From Henricia sp. BOLD:AAB3569 (lineage: Eukaryota > Echinodermata > Asteroidea > Spinulosida > Echinasteridae), in the NCBI GenBank assembly GCA_037783545.1, contig JBBELK010000550.1, forward strand, positions 434,001 to 498,000: 64,000 nt of DNA, in the 5' to 3' direction. Below the pieces are notes generated by a model, which searched no databases, was not told the DNA's origin, and was given only the letters and a program-made list of their open reading frames with translations. Below, in pieces: positions 23,296 through 35,822 of this stretch. The translations under genes and the position numbers were made by a program. Within the stretch, counting starts at the first letter, position 1; every line of letters begins with the position of its first letter.

Positions 23296-23299
23296 GTTT

Positions 23300-24120
23300 C
23301 GTTTACACGATGACGCCCCTGTACAAATTGCTGTCCACATATATAGATTCATCTTCAATAATCGATTTCACATAAAAAAATACCACCTCTGGCATAATCA
23401 TTGCATCTTCCATTTGAGTATGTTTTTTTTTCCAGTCAAATCGTTGATTAAAACTTGAGGACATTGCAAATCCTGTTTACGGGCTTTAAGGATGCGAGCT
23501 GCAGCAGTCCTCAGGCACACCGTTCCGGCATTACACAAGTTCTGCGATTCTTTACTTCACAGGTCCTTGGGGAGTACAGCTAATTCGTCCGACACTTCCT
23601 CTGCGGACGGGGTTCTTTTCCTGATTATACAATCCTGGCGGTATCACATGTAAAAGGGCGTCTTAGACCGAGTACTAGAGTTGGTTATCCTACTCCGCGC
23701 CGCACCATACGGGGAGATTATTTTTCACATACGACCACGATCTCAGGATGTATTTTCCCCCATCGACCCTCTTGGGTATGTCTCATGTCTCGTACATGCC
23801 TTGGGGCAAACGATCGAAACGACTGTGCGGAAGGGGGAGGGGGTGCGTGGGCTCTTCACATGAGGTGCACTTGCTGTCTGCCACAAACCCTAAGATGGAT
23901 TGCCGATGACCTTTGAGCGCAGCCGGTCACATACCACGATGTAAATGACTCTTTCATCAAGAAGATTTCATGCTTCAAAGTACACTGATGCGAGGGTTTT
24001 AATGGATTTGCGGAACTTCAATTCGCAGCCCGTAAGCTCAATTGCATAAAGCTTACAATACAAGTGTCTTCCACATGTACATCGAGATACATAGGTGGGA
24101 GGCGCCATTGGCAGTCAAAA
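23300..24120. other. no gene resolved
   Basis: Includes a minus-strand open run near 23605-23540 (PSAEEVSDELAVLPKDL then stop) that looks protein-like but has no partner exon. I do not call it. Confidence 0.25.
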
Positions 24121-24124
24121 GCCC

Positions 24125-24350
24125 AAAACACAAGGTAATCTATACTCTTCGTGAAATAATGCTGGGGGATCTTTTGACTGCGTTACACAAACACAATGGA
24201 CCAAAAGTTTTACATCCCTTCCGAATGATGGAGCAATTGTGGTTAAGTGCCATGCTTAAGGGCACAGGAACCACAACCAGATATCCAACTCACATCACCA
24301 AGTTTTTAACCCTAGTGTTGCGAGTCAACGACCTAAACCACTCGACCAAA
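24125..24350 (-). mobile_element. SINE family C, degenerate copy
   Basis: TTCGTGAAATAATGCTGGGG, TTTTACATCCCTTCCGAATG, GCACAGGAACCACAACCAGA and ACCTAAACCACTCGACCA align with the body and tRNA head of the family but are heavily mutated, and no ATT tail remains. Confidence 0.7.
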
Positions 24351-26805
24351 AGTCGGGAATTAATGTCAGAAAGTACATTCTCTCCGACGCAAGCTAAATC
24401 AATTACTGAGAAAGTGCATTCTTCTTCTTCTTCCGTAAGACCCCCCAAAAGGAACCAGGTTGCTCGGATTAGCCGACTTAAGGGAAGTTGTTGTCCTCCA
24501 GCCACCTATGAGGTTCTTCAGTACGGCCACGAAGTGCGAGAGAACAGAGATACTCACAGAGGTACGTGGGAGGAAAAAACCACACACGAACGCGTGTGGG
24601 GGAAACTTACAGAATCAAGCGGGGACTGAGACTCATAGGCCTAAAGTGATGTCAACGGGCGGAAAAACAAACATGAACCTAAGATCTGCATAAAGTTTTA
24701 AGCATGAATGCACATTATACACTCCGGACTTTGACAACTTCAACATAAGAGATATATAATGCTTACCTTTTCAAAGTCTAGCTTGTAAAATTATAATTTG
24801 TAAAACTTACCGTACTGTGCACCGATGTTCTGTTTGCCAAACCCAGTTTGATTCGAAACCGCTCGTGTGGACAATTTGACGCAGAACTGGTAAAATTGCA
24901 CTACCCTCTGCCACTTTTATTACGCACACCCACGTTTTTCACTGACGGATACATGTACATGTTGTAATTCCCTTCACAGCTCGGACTAAATCCCCTCACT
25001 GCCCTGAAGATTCACATGAACAAACAACTTGAGATTAATTCTCGACGGCGCATGCTGATTATTGTTGTCCGTGAACTCGTCTTTGGGAAAAATCCCTGCT
25101 CGCTTACAAATTACATGTTGTCTGCACAGTCGGCAACATTCGCCGCGGGGTGTCTAACAAATCTCATCCAGAATGCAATGAGCTGTTGTCAACTCGCTCG
25201 TTTCTTTTTATGACATCTAAAGCGTCGACGACGTCTTGAAAACAAGATGAAAAAGTCCTCAATGAATGCCGCGAGAGGTGAGAGGGAATTCAAATCACGC
25301 AGGAGTTGAGATTTAATAGTCTGTCAAGCCGAGACGCCTCTGGGGAGTGAATAAGGTCGAACCTTCGCTCTGTCATCTCGCATCGTTTATCAGCTTTTTG
25401 ATGTATCGAAGGCACGGATGTGGAATATTAAACGCTGATAGTGCTTCAGTCTGATTTCGGACGCTTTGCTCATCCCATTATTCCGTGATTAGATTGTGCA
25501 AGTGTTAATATTTTCATCTGGAAAGTGTGCTGCACTCATGTGCTGTCGTGTCTTTGGAAAGCATTGGAAACATGCCCTGGACAGGCAAAGACCCATTCCA
25601 TCCTGTGACGTCACCGAAGGACCCGGACAGCTGACCTCTACAATAGACAGCTACATACAGGAGCAGAGATGGCGATGCCAAGATTGAAACAAAGCATCCG
25701 CCATCTTACCCCAGGGAAAAACAATGCTTTGCCTAGACTACTCCTTGGTATACACCTTGTAAAAAATGCGTGTGCATACGCATGTATATAAGTATATCTT
25801 TAAATACAAATTACACAAATAGAACACTTTTAAAAACATGAACAACAGCGTTACACAACTGAAGAATAATGTTGATATAAACTGCCTTGTAGAAATTTCA
25901 GCCACATAGACACAGATGCAGTTATACTTCTGTCAGTAAACCTGAAAAATCCATGCATGTTTTTGTGTATAAATACATAAATAAATGGTAAAACAAATCG
26001 TCTGCTGTTTAAAAAAGGAAAGAAGAAAACATCTTCAGTTGGCAATTGCTCCAAAGGTATACCATTTTACACTGAAAATTCATGCGGTGTTTGTTGCAAT
26101 AGCTACCAACACCTCTGGTCGTTTTTTTCTTGTCAACTCGTAAAGTCAAATTTTCGGTAACTTACGAAGTAAGTATCGGGCACCAGACTATACACTTTAT
26201 ACTAATTAAATGCAATGGCACTACCTCGCAGCGTTGTCTGTTGGTCGTCATAAAGTCCTCCCACACGGCATCAAGTGGATCTTCGTGATTATTTTTATAT
26301 CTTTTGACGCGGGGGGATCATTAAATTCACTAGGACCTTGTTAACAAGGTCTCAGTCACTTAGATGATTGCTGCTTTGGGTTATGGCACAGACTACTTAT
26401 CAGCCATAAATATGCATGCGCTATATCTGAGCTAGTGGCCCACATTTTGATTTTTTTAGCTACCATGACTTTATTAAAGGAGATATTCAGATTTTCCCCC
26501 CAGAAAATATATTTCGTTTTAACCTAAGAATCATATAAAATATCCATTTCCTAAATGCTATGTCCAATTTAGTTTAATTACTGCACAGCTTTATTGAACC
26601 AGTTACACATTTAAAAAAAATATATACGAATTAAGTACGCGAAATTTCAGAATGATACTGACAAAAATGTAACGAATGATATGGTATCATAATTGCAAAA
26701 CCCATGTGAAAAATATGGGAAGAACCGCTCTATATAGCCTTTGCGCCCTGAGCATCTTTTTGATGGATACCGGCGCAATACAAATATTCATTATTATTAT
26801 TATTT
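24351..26805. other. gene-free stretch
   Basis: No supported exon. A (TTC)n run lies at about 24418-24431. AT-rich old repeats (ACTGCCTTGTAGAAATTTC) occur near 25881. Confidence 0.35.
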
Positions 26806-26930
26806 GCACGGCGGCCGTGACAGGGGGCAGTCACATTGTTACCATGTGTTATGTATGAGTAGGTGCATTGTGGTTCTATTGCTACATCATTTAAATAAGA
26901 AAACCTGCCCCCTGTCATGGCCGCCGGTGC
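26806..26930. mobile_element. 125-bp inverted-repeat element
   Basis: GCACGGCGGCCGTGACAGGG and GGCA are mirrored by TGCCCCCTGTCATGGCCGCC and GGTGC. The loop is AT-rich. Flanking GCTCTATA words recur on both sides. Confidence 0.8.
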
Positions 26931-27476
26931 AGAAGCTCTATACCGGTTACATAAGTCTTCCTGACTGTGTTAAAGCCCATTATATCATTTGCAAGGCGAC
27001 GCCTTTTTACGAATCCCAGCATTACACAACTAACAAATAATGTTGTTGTAGAAATTTCAGCCACACAGATGCAGTAATACTTCAGAAAACATTAAAAGGC
27101 ATGCATGGTTTTGGTGTTGAGTGAATAGTAAAATATCGTTTGCAAACGATTTAAACAAACCTTGAGCTGGCAATTTCTCTCACAAAGGTACCATCGTCCA
27201 TAAGAAGAAACAAATCATGTGGTGTTTGTTACCATTGTTTAATATCAATACATTTATTTAGTACGGTTTTTCTTGTCAACATTTTTCTTGTCAAATTGTT
27301 GGGCTTTAAAACAACTTACCTAAACGTAGGGGCCGATATACACATATCCATTGACCAGTCTATCTCGTCGACTACAACAAAGTCCAGAGCTATATTGGAA
27401 CAAAAATATATTGAAGATAGATGTTAACGCACTAACCACCTCCATGCACCAACCCCCGCCTCCTAAGAATTGAAAG
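26931..27476. other. gene-free stretch
   Basis: Old dispersed repeat phrases (GCAGTAATACTTCAGAAAAC, also near 21775 and 25920). No exon. Confidence 0.35.
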
Positions 27477-27658
27477 GAATTTCTTTAAAATTCCTTTGAT
27501 GTTTGAGACACAATGGGATGGGAAGGAGCAATAGAAGGGGCACCCTACGTCACATCGTGCTGCATATGAATTTACATATGCAGCAGTAAATATGTGACAG
27601 AAGGTATGCACCTTCCATTGTTCCCCCATTGTGTCTTAAATATCTAAGGAATTTCTTT
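27477..27658. mobile_element. inverted-repeat element, palindromic centre
   Basis: AAATTCCTTTGATGTTTGAG then ACACAATGGG is mirrored by CCCATTGTGTCTTAAATATC and TAAGGAATTT. The centre GCTGCATATGAATTTACATATGCAGC is a near-perfect palindrome. Confidence 0.7.
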
Positions 27659-28048
27659 CAGGGGGTAGGGGGAGAGGGGTTGGTGCGTTAACAAAAGGGG
27701 AGGGTGTGTTGAGGTATTTGGGCGTTAAGGGGGGGGGGGGGGGGTCCTTTTGTCACATATCGTGCTGAGTATACATTGAACATTGTAAATGCACAAATGC
27801 ACAATAATTTACATCTGCTTGGTATAAAATAATCTGAAACATATGTGACAAAATTGAGGGACAGACGCTAATAGTGAGCCAGGCAATTATAGTATTGATG
27901 ATGGCATACCCTTGGTTGCAGCTGTTGTTGAAGCCTAAGTACGATAGGCTTTTCGTGAACAAGCAAAGAAAATTTAGGCCTATAGACTTCATGAAGGAAT
28001 GTGACAACCGGTGTGGCATTAAAAATGCCCTTTAAATGTACAACTAAG

Positions 28049-28533
28049 TTTAAAGATAGTATACACGATTTATAAACTGTTACAAATAGTTTTATCCCCC
28101 TGTGTGATTGAAGATATGCATTAATAAAACCAACCTGAGCAAAAACCATCTCCGTACTTCGTCTAACTTTTGAGAAAACAGTCAAAAAAGGGTTTGCAGT
28201 CATTTCGCCCCAAAACCACTTCGCCCTGAACCATCTCGCCCTGAACCACGGCCTGTACACGAAGTGGTTTTGGGGCGAAGTAGCATTTGGGCGAAGTGGT
28301 TTGGGGCGAAATGGTTTAGGGGGAAAATGGTTTTGGGGCGAATTGAATTTTCGTCCCATCAAATAATGAGACAAATTAATTGTTTTACTCATTTCTCAAA
28401 GACTATAGCACTTTAGAAAAAACCATTTCAGGGGAAGTTTTCTGCGGTCATCATGTTTATATTGTGTAAGTTAGGCGTAAATCTGTGAAAATTTTTTATT
28501 TTCGAGATACCAATCATGTATACTGCCTTTAAA
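28049..28533 (+). mobile_element. MITE family Y, copy 3
   Basis: A complete 485-bp copy. It holds a block of CATTTCGCCCCAAAACCACT units followed, after CACGGCCTGTACACGAAG, by the same unit inverted (GTGGTTTTGGGGCGAAGT). It ends ATCATGTATACTGCCTTTAA. Confidence 0.92.
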
Positions 28534-28639
28534 TAATCTAAAACGCAATCACCACAACAGTTTTCATATTTATATAACATTAACAAAATGTAACTAAAGG
28601 AGCATCCTATTGAGATGCTCGACATATTCCACTGTTTGG

Positions 28640-28793
28640 TATAGTGCCAAATCACACGGAAATAAAGAGAACAACTGCACTACTGTGATTCGAGACCACA
28701 GAAGGTCCGCGGTTCGAATCCCGGTGGAGCCAAGTTGCTTTTCAATGCATCCAGATTTCCCAAACTCATATGGACATCTGTCCACATTTGTCT
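28640..28793 (+). mobile_element. tRNA-derived SINE, family B (forward)
   Basis: The head ends GGTTCGAATCCCGGTGGAGC (B box and acceptor), and the tail is AATGCATCCAGATTTCCCAA, CTCATATGGACATCTGTCC. This matches 7452-7632 reversed. Confidence 0.78.
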
Positions 28794-28849
28794 CCCTAAA
28801 AATAATCACTTATTCATAGGAAATAAAATAACTATAATAATCCATTTGG

Positions 28850-28925
28850 TCCTCATCGGAATTCGAACCTGAAACTCCTGCCCGGTGTGTCGGAGACATT
28901 GGGTTCGATTACCGATGAGAACTAC
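28850..28925. repeat. tRNA-like fold-back fragment
   Basis: TGGTCCTCATCGGAATTCGA and CCTGAAACTCC on one side face GGTTCGATTACCGATGAGAAC on the other, giving two opposed B-box-like ends. A related single copy is at 46985-47025. Confidence 0.5.
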
Positions 28926-30555
28926 ATGATAACCAATATCTTAGGATTTGATAAGATTTTTGCCGACTGTGTTATTTCCTGCATTAAAACCTCTCTGTTC
29001 CAAGTCAAGAGAACATTTGGAAGTCACCAACTGTAAGCTGTTGGCCGTGCGTGTATTGTTTTAAAACTTTGTACCCGAGGTAGTCTGTGTAAAGAGCGCC
29101 CTCATATTGTAAAATTTAAACTTTGCAAATAAATTTTAACTTTTTGTTGACTCCAAAAAAAAAATGTGTTTGGCAGACAGACCCTTTGGTATATATAATG
29201 TTTCACACAATGCAATGGCGTGTATGGATTGAACATTTCAGGAGTCCTGCAAGACTTTGTTTAGACAGCCTTATTTATACAACTTTAACGTCAACACAGA
29301 CCACTGTCCTATCCTATAACCTTAAGGCATCGTAATGGTAAACGCACGACGCGAATTTAATGTGCCTACGTGTTCCATCTCATGTCCTGATCACGTTCTC
29401 AGGATGTGATCCAACATTTTCCCGCGCTTTCAATGCTATTCTTCCCGCCAAATTTACACCACGACAACACGCACCATTTCCCCGTAAGACTCTAACACCA
29501 AATGGATGTTGGTTTACACCCCTGGAGAAGTATATGCACTCGCGACCCGGTGGGTGTAAAAACAAAATATTTCTGCAGAATTATTTCGTCATTGAATAAA
29601 CCTTGGATGAACATGGTGCACAAAATACGCCCAAGGATGATTTGGAGGATGGACAGTGTAAACAATGCCGTAGGGAAAAATCATGCATTGGGTGGATGGT
29701 TTTTTTTTCCTCTCGCCAATAATAATAATTGCGAGCCGGGCTTTCAATACTTCCGCGCCTTATATTGATCAATTTCAATTTGTTTGTTTATTCCAAGATG
29801 TCTGAACCTCACCGCAGTGAGAACTTGTAATTAGTGCAAAAATAAAAAATAAAATACAAAATAAAATAAAAAAGTGCGGGGAAATCACCAATCACAGTTG
29901 CATATTGTTTACAGTAATCAGTCATAAACTGCGTTTGTTTCCAGTTTTGTTTACAATTTAAATGACTTCGTGTTCTACCAGAGACGTACAAACTGGATTG
30001 TAAAATGCTTCCAAATTGTACACCTTATATCTTGTACAGTCAACACATACAAATTAATCTGCAATAGGCCTACTGTCTCTTTCTTTCCTAGTTACACGAG
30101 GGTCAAATGCGGTAATATAGGTCATTCCATAAACAGCGGTTTCCATGTAGCGCCATCGGTATAAGTTGTATGATAAATATTTATTCACATAGCCTAGGTC
30201 ATGTTTTTGTTGTTGTTGTTGCATTTGACATGGTATATTTCCATGCTATATTCATTCGAGTTCTTTTGGCTATCTCCCACCGATTATGAAAATTTTGTTT
30301 GGAAAGAATTTAGTAGTTGATCACGGCTTCAGATCTTGTGTGCAAAACATAGGTGAAACATTTTTCCTCACAAAATCTTACAATTTTCTCACTCTTTAAC
30401 TTGGGGTTTTCCCTCAAATCTGCAACTTTTACCGATGCTTGATGAGTCATTTATTTTCAAGTTAAAAAATCTGGTAGTGGCCTAACTTCTAAACTCTTGT
30501 CCACGGCTTAATCATTTGATGGACTACTACTCTGCTGCCCATCGTACGTAGGGAG
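28926..30555. other. gene-free stretch
   Basis: Short ORFs only. Simple A-rich and TTG-rich tracts occur at about 29845-29875 and 30205-30225. I see no exon. Confidence 0.35.
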
Positions 30556-30805
30556 TCCGGTCAACTCGACCGTTTACCAACTCGACTCGTACCAACTCGG
30601 CCGTGTACCAACTCCCCCGCGTACCAAACCAACTCGACAGTCACCGCCGACAGCAACCCGGGCGCCGGCAAAGACATGCCGACAAACCCGCACCTGGCCG
30701 CGTGTCATGTTCGAGTTGGTTTGCGGTCGAGTTGGTACGCGGTCGAGTTGGTTGACGATAGATTTGTTTTCCCCGGTCGAGTTGGTATTCGGTCGACTTG
30801 ACTGA
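30556..30805. repeat. GTCGAGTTGGTAC repeats in both orientations
   Basis: The left half repeats ACCAACTCGRCCGTG-like units (30567-30640); the right half repeats GGTCGAGTTGGTACGC units (30709-30800). The whole therefore forms a large imperfect hairpin. Single units occur at 9510-9540 and 19095-19150. Confidence 0.8.
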
Positions 30806-31579
30806 CATCCGTACCTCGGCCTAGGCCTATAGTCACTTTGTGAGGAAAAAATAATTGTTTCCTCACAAAATATTAAAGTTTTCTCAATCCTAATTTTGAG
30901 GTGTTTTTTAATCAAAACTGCACTTACCGATGCTTCATAAGCACCCTATCATTGCTAAACCACGCTTCCCTTCTAGTATGGGGGATATCCCCATAGCAAA
31001 TACAACCGACTGGACGACCACAAAACCGTACGTACGTACGTGCACGATGTACAATGTACTAACCTGATATAACCTCGAAAAGTCCTCGACTCGATGCAGC
31101 CAAAATATCGCTTCAATTTTCCGTTCTTCTCTTTGTCAGCTGGCCTTTAACAACTGGAAATTACCGTTAATGGTTGGAGAAACAAGGTTAAGAGGTGAAA
31201 AATCAATATCCATTACTTAGCGGGGGTTTTGTTTCCGACGAAACACGTCACGTATTGACACGTCAAAAACTCGAGTGTGTAGTATAATTGCATTAACAAC
31301 ATGTCGTCTGCCTGGTAATAACTCACGGGCACATATGCACAAGCCGTTTCCCCAAAACACATGGACCAATAGGAGCTCGCGTTAGTACGACGCGCACAAA
31401 GTTTTTAGTATCCGGGAGTTTGGTTGGATGAAAGTCAGTTGTTTCTGTTTGCGAGGTAGTACGTGATTGGTTGGAATACTACGCTAGGTGGGCTTTAGAA
31501 AAATGCCAAAAAATGCTTGGTTAATTATGGATTTGTAATTTTGGCTGGCAAATAGTAAAACATGCCGAAAATTGTTCTT

Positions 31580-31728
31580 TATAGACCGTATCGAATAGCC
31601 GCCATTTCGTGGGGCAGTTTCTTTGTTCATTAAGGACATGCATGGTTGCACATATTGTGCTTCCATTGTTGAACGGTTTAAGTAACAAAAAGGTGCCCCA
31701 CAAAATGGCGGCTATTCGATACGGTCTA
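31580..31728. mobile_element. MITE family V, copy 2 (inverted)
   Basis: The same termini (ATAGACCGTATCGAATAGCC) as 13105-13254, with the interior reversed (GGACATGCATGGTTGCACAT here). Confidence 0.92.
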
Positions 31729-31926
31729 CACACAAAACGGCCATGTTGAATTGAAAGTCACCGAGTCTTCATGTTCGGAACTTGAAACATTTAAAACAAT
31801 TATACAAAGACCATTGTATAATTTGCAGAAATTTTTTTTTAATATAAATTCCTGGAACTACATGTATTATTATCTGTTATATCTATGCCTTAAATGGCAA
31901 AAATGTAGTGTTAAAAAAAAAAGAAT

Positions 31927-32041
31927 ACAATGAAACTTGTATATATCGTAGCCTCTTTACAGAGGTTGCTTAAACATTATACACATGGCATTTGGGACCA
32001 TAAACAGGTGGCCTCTTTATATAGCAGGCTTCACTGTACTT
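31927..32041. mobile_element. element T, copy 1
   Basis: ACACATGGCATTTGGGACCA and GGTGGCCTCTTTATATAGCA, with AATGAAACTTG and GCTTCACTGTAC ends. A copy in reverse orientation is at 52820-53004. Confidence 0.75.
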
Positions 32042-32480
32042 CCCATTTGTGTGTACAGATTGCTTTAAAAAACAAGCATCATTTTGGACACTAAAATGTA
32101 ATATTTCTCATATTTATTCATTTATTAAGCTATACACAAATATAACAAACTTTTGTTCAAAATTAGCAAATGTACAACAAAAACTAAACCAACATTAAAA
32201 TAGTTTTTGTTGAAATCAATGCATAGTTTAAATTAAGATGTAAAACAAATCGATAAATTCTTAATATTTTTCGGATATGATGTATAGTAAAGTCGAGTAA
32301 AAATAAACTGTACACATGTTATTTTGCTGCTAATTACTACATTCATGATCTATGCATATTAAACATGACGATAAATCTGATTACGTTAAAATTTATGAAA
32401 GACAAAATATAAAACATACGTGTGTAATTTTCCTACGGAGTCCGTAAACATCAATTATTTTGTCCAGAGGCAAATTCTCA
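32042..32480. other. AT-rich, nothing recognised
   Basis: No ORF, hairpin or repeat stands out. Confidence 0.4.
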
Positions 32481-32484
32481 CTGT

Positions 32485-33495
32485 GTGTTACGCGTTAGTG
32501 TTAGTGTAACAGATCTGTTAACACCATGTTAATTATCTACACTGTACACAGGGCGAAGTCACATTTCTGTGTTAGTGTAACAGATCTGTGTTAACTTAAT
32601 CAGAATTGTGAGCTCAGAACAAACACCGTGTTAACTCGATGTTAACATAGTGTTTAGGATGTGTTAGTGTTGCATCTCATGTTAGGTTAACAGCTGCTGT
32701 TAGTTTAAGTAGATCTGTTAAGTGAATCTGAACGAAGTGGGGTGGTGTTAATTTTGATTATTTTAGAACTTTCGTAATTCTCAATAAATTGAGGTTCAGT
32801 TAAAGGAGTGTGACCAGATCACTTTTGTTTTACCCATAACTCCCCGGGACTTACCTTATGGGTCATGAGATTTTTATATCATAACATCCGTTATATTTTT
32901 CTGATTACGAAACTGAAACTCCCGCGCTTCTAGGCCGCATATTTCCGAGGATATCGTCGAAAATCCACCGATTATTTGTAAACTAATTTTCCAGTATCAA
33001 CGTTTATCCGCTGAAAGCCGACTCGATAGTTTTGTCACGCTCCTTTAAAGCACAATTATGTATACATGTGTTTGCTCTTGCATTCTACACACAGTTAAGA
33101 CTTTTTTTTAGCTCCGTGAAGATTCTGCAAATTTCAATCACTTAGTGGTTAAGCTCGTGTAACACGGACCGGAGGTCACAATTCTGCGTTGGTGTTAGTG
33201 TTGAAAGTTGTGCAGAACCCTACCGTCTTGACATTTCCCATGACGCCGAGTAAACAGATCTGTTACACTAACACGATTTCCCGAGACGCCGAATTAACAG
33301 ATCTGTTACACTAACACGGAGAATTGCGACCTCACTCATCTACTGCAATTTGCAGTTCTGCACACGACTTTCAACACAAACACGTCCTGTTAACGGTGTT
33401 TGTTACAATTCACAATTGTTATGAGGTCACAATTCTGATTAAGATAACAGATCTGTAACAGATTAACACTAACACCTAACACACATAATTGTGAC
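32485..33495. repeat. inverted pair of arrays built on AACAGATCTGTTA
   Basis: On the left, GTGTTAGTGTAACAGATCTG recurs (32498, 32567 and later), with GTTAAC words. On the right the mirror ACAGATCTGTTACACTAACA recurs (33254, 33297). The outer phrases ACACACATAATTGTGACCTC and AGGTCACAATTCTG suggest a composite palindromic element about 1 kb long. Confidence 0.75.
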
Positions 33496-33865
33496 CTCAC
33501 CCATGTACATGTACACGTAACTTGAAATGTCATGCACACGATACACGTTATGCGCATGAGATACAATGTAAGTACACGAATTGTGTTTTTACGTCTCTTT
33601 AAGGACGCGATACTTTTCAGTAAACATTTGGCACAATATATTTCAGGTAAATTTACAAATTTCAAATTAACTCTGGCAACCTCGTTTCAGATGCTGAGCC
33701 ACTGTATTACGTCTGGCGTCTTTTTAGTTTTTTTTCACAACTCTGTTTATGAATATGTAAATTACATTAGCATAGAAGCTAGAAATGTGTAAAATTACAA
33801 AATCTATGTACACCTTACAAATAAAATTCAAAGTGATTCAAAACCATGAGAGAAACAAGTACCTA

Positions 33866-34250
33866 CACTCTAAAAACAGATTGGTTGAAATAAACCAATG
33901 TAGTTGGTAGATGTGTCCAATTAACAATCTATTGGTTAAAATAACCAATCTTATTGGTTAAAATAACCAATCCATATTGGTTAGGACCCCTTTTTTCAAC
34001 CAATCGATATTAGTTGAGCTAATATGGATTGGTTATTTTAACCAATATGATTGGTTATTTTAACCAATATGATTGGTTATTTTAACCGATATGATTGGTT
34101 ATTTTAACCGATATGATTGGTTATTTTAACCGATATGATTCGGTTAAAAAATAACCAATATGATTGGTTATTTTAACCAATATGATTGGTTGGACTCATA
34201 TCTACCAAGTTACCACATTGGTTGAATTCAACCAATCTGTTTTTAGAGTG
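33866..34250. mobile_element. fold-back MITE Z, copy 2, expanded interior
   Basis: The same ends as 2281-2491 (CACTCTAAAAACAGATTGG) and the same TA flanks (33864-33865, 34251-34252). It is 385 bp because the unit TATGATTGGTTATTTTAACC is repeated several extra times in one arm. Confidence 0.92.
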
Positions 34251-34252
34251 TA

Positions 34253-34890
34253 GCATCGATTTGGGTGATATTAAAAATATTCTCAGTGGTGTACTTTATT
34301 AAAATTTATCTAAATTTTGATAATGTTGGTAATGCCAAAATAATGCCATAGACTGCCGAAGTAAATACGTCAACTTTTGTTGGTTGCCTAGGCAATGGCT
34401 CTACACTAAAAATCACCGAACCATGTCCCAGTGCTTTTGCAATGGTATTTTTCCGACGGCCATGATGTTTAGAGCCAATTACCATGGCAATACGTCACAC
34501 TTCGGCTGTGTAGTTGTGTCGTTATTCTAACAGCTTATCCTTCATCATAAGAACTGCATGTACAAGAAGTTAACATTTTACAAAATACATGCATGAATTT
34601 ACAGAGTTTATAAAAATAAAAATATGTACTTTATACTTTAAAAGTAAATATTGCATATGCTTATTTACAATATCTGCTGCGTAGCAAGATTGCAGTGAAA
34701 AAAATGTTTTAATAAATTTAAATTCATGCAAATTATGGCAATCTGTGAGATTTTTTTTCAGGTAGATTTTTATATTTATCGCATGCCATTGATATGCAGT
34801 ATTAATAGTTTTTGGTCGAAATAAATATACAGAGGTTTGAAGGTGACATCTGTGTGAAGGTGACAAGTGTTCACACTTGATCTGCAGCTG
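34253..34890. other. no gene resolved
   Basis: AT-rich with ORFs of low-complexity composition. Nothing is recognised. Confidence 0.35.
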
Positions 34891-35031
34891 GGGATCGAAT
34901 CCCGAGGTTGGGATCGGATCCCGAGGTTGGGATCAGATCCCGAGGTTGGGATCAGATCCCGAGGTTGGGATCGGATCCCGAGGTTGGGATCGGATCCCGA
35001 GGTTGGGATCGGATCCCGAGGTTGGGATCAA
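34891..35031. repeat. 19-bp minisatellite, 7 units plus a partial
   Basis: The unit GGGATCGGATCCCGAGGTT is tandem at exactly 19 bp, with GGATCA variants in units 3 and 4. Each unit carries a GGATCNGATCC-like palindrome. Frames reading EVGIGSRGWDRIP are artefacts. Confidence 0.96.
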
Positions 35032-35590
35032 ATCAGATGCCACACAGTTTGGGACAGGTTTTTGCGACCATAACCAGAAATCAGTAGTGGATCCGATTAA
35101 AATGTGAAAATACAATGGACAAAATGGACATTCCGGACAGTACCCAGGTACCACTGCCAGGAATTTACATTGTATTTTTCGTATTTTAATGATCCAGGAT
35201 CAGCCGCTGATTTCTAGAACTGGTTACAAAAAATCGGACCAGAATGTGTGACATATAACATGTAAGGATCCAAGTCAGAAAAATGCATGTTGGTGTGAAC
35301 ATGACATTGTAAGGTAATTTATTACGTGACTGATAAGATCATGTGCCGTGAATGTTGACTCCCCATGGCAATGTATCTTGGGACGACAACATACAGAACA
35401 TAGAATGTTGTCTTTCCAAGATAAGACGATATTAATTGCTGGATGGCACCATGTGGTCAGAATGTTAACTCCAAACTTCACGTCTTATGAAATGTCAAAA
35501 AGAAAACGAAATAAGATTTCTTCTCCCGAATGTTGTGCCTAGTGTGTGTAGCATAGCTGTGCACTAACTATGCAGGTACGCGCTTCACAT

Positions 35591-35822
35591 AAGGGTCATT
35601 CTATAAATTTGGGGTCCACTTTTTCTGTCCCCGTTACATCTGACATCTTGTAAAATGTTGTATTTTGTAAATTCAGGACATATTCTTTAAATGCCTTCTA
35701 TTTCAAAGAGTGATTACATAACATACAATTCATAAAAATATGGTTTGAAGGCATTTTTAATGATACTTGTATGGCAAATATAGCAGTATGTCAGGTGTAA
35801 CGGGAACAGAAAAATGTCACAC
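35591..35822. mobile_element. MITE family W, copy 1 (right end lost)
   Basis: AGGGTCATTCTATAAATTTG, GGACATATTCTTTAAATGCC and TGGTTTGAAGGCATTTTTAA match the complete copy at 45871-46134. After TGTCACACG it breaks into a TTCTTAAACAAG triplication (35823-35857). Confidence 0.88.

Noticed and set aside
23540-23620. Minus-strand exon with PSAEEVSDELAVLPKDL and a stop
   Set aside because: Protein-like but only about 20 codons, no clear acceptor and no partner exon.
24042-24629. 195-codon ORF, the longest single ORF after the first few
   Set aside because: Its first half lies in a degenerate SINE C copy and the rest shows no family similarity.
34867-35154. ORFs with EVGIGSRGWD repeats
   Set aside because: Frame readings of the 19-bp minisatellite.
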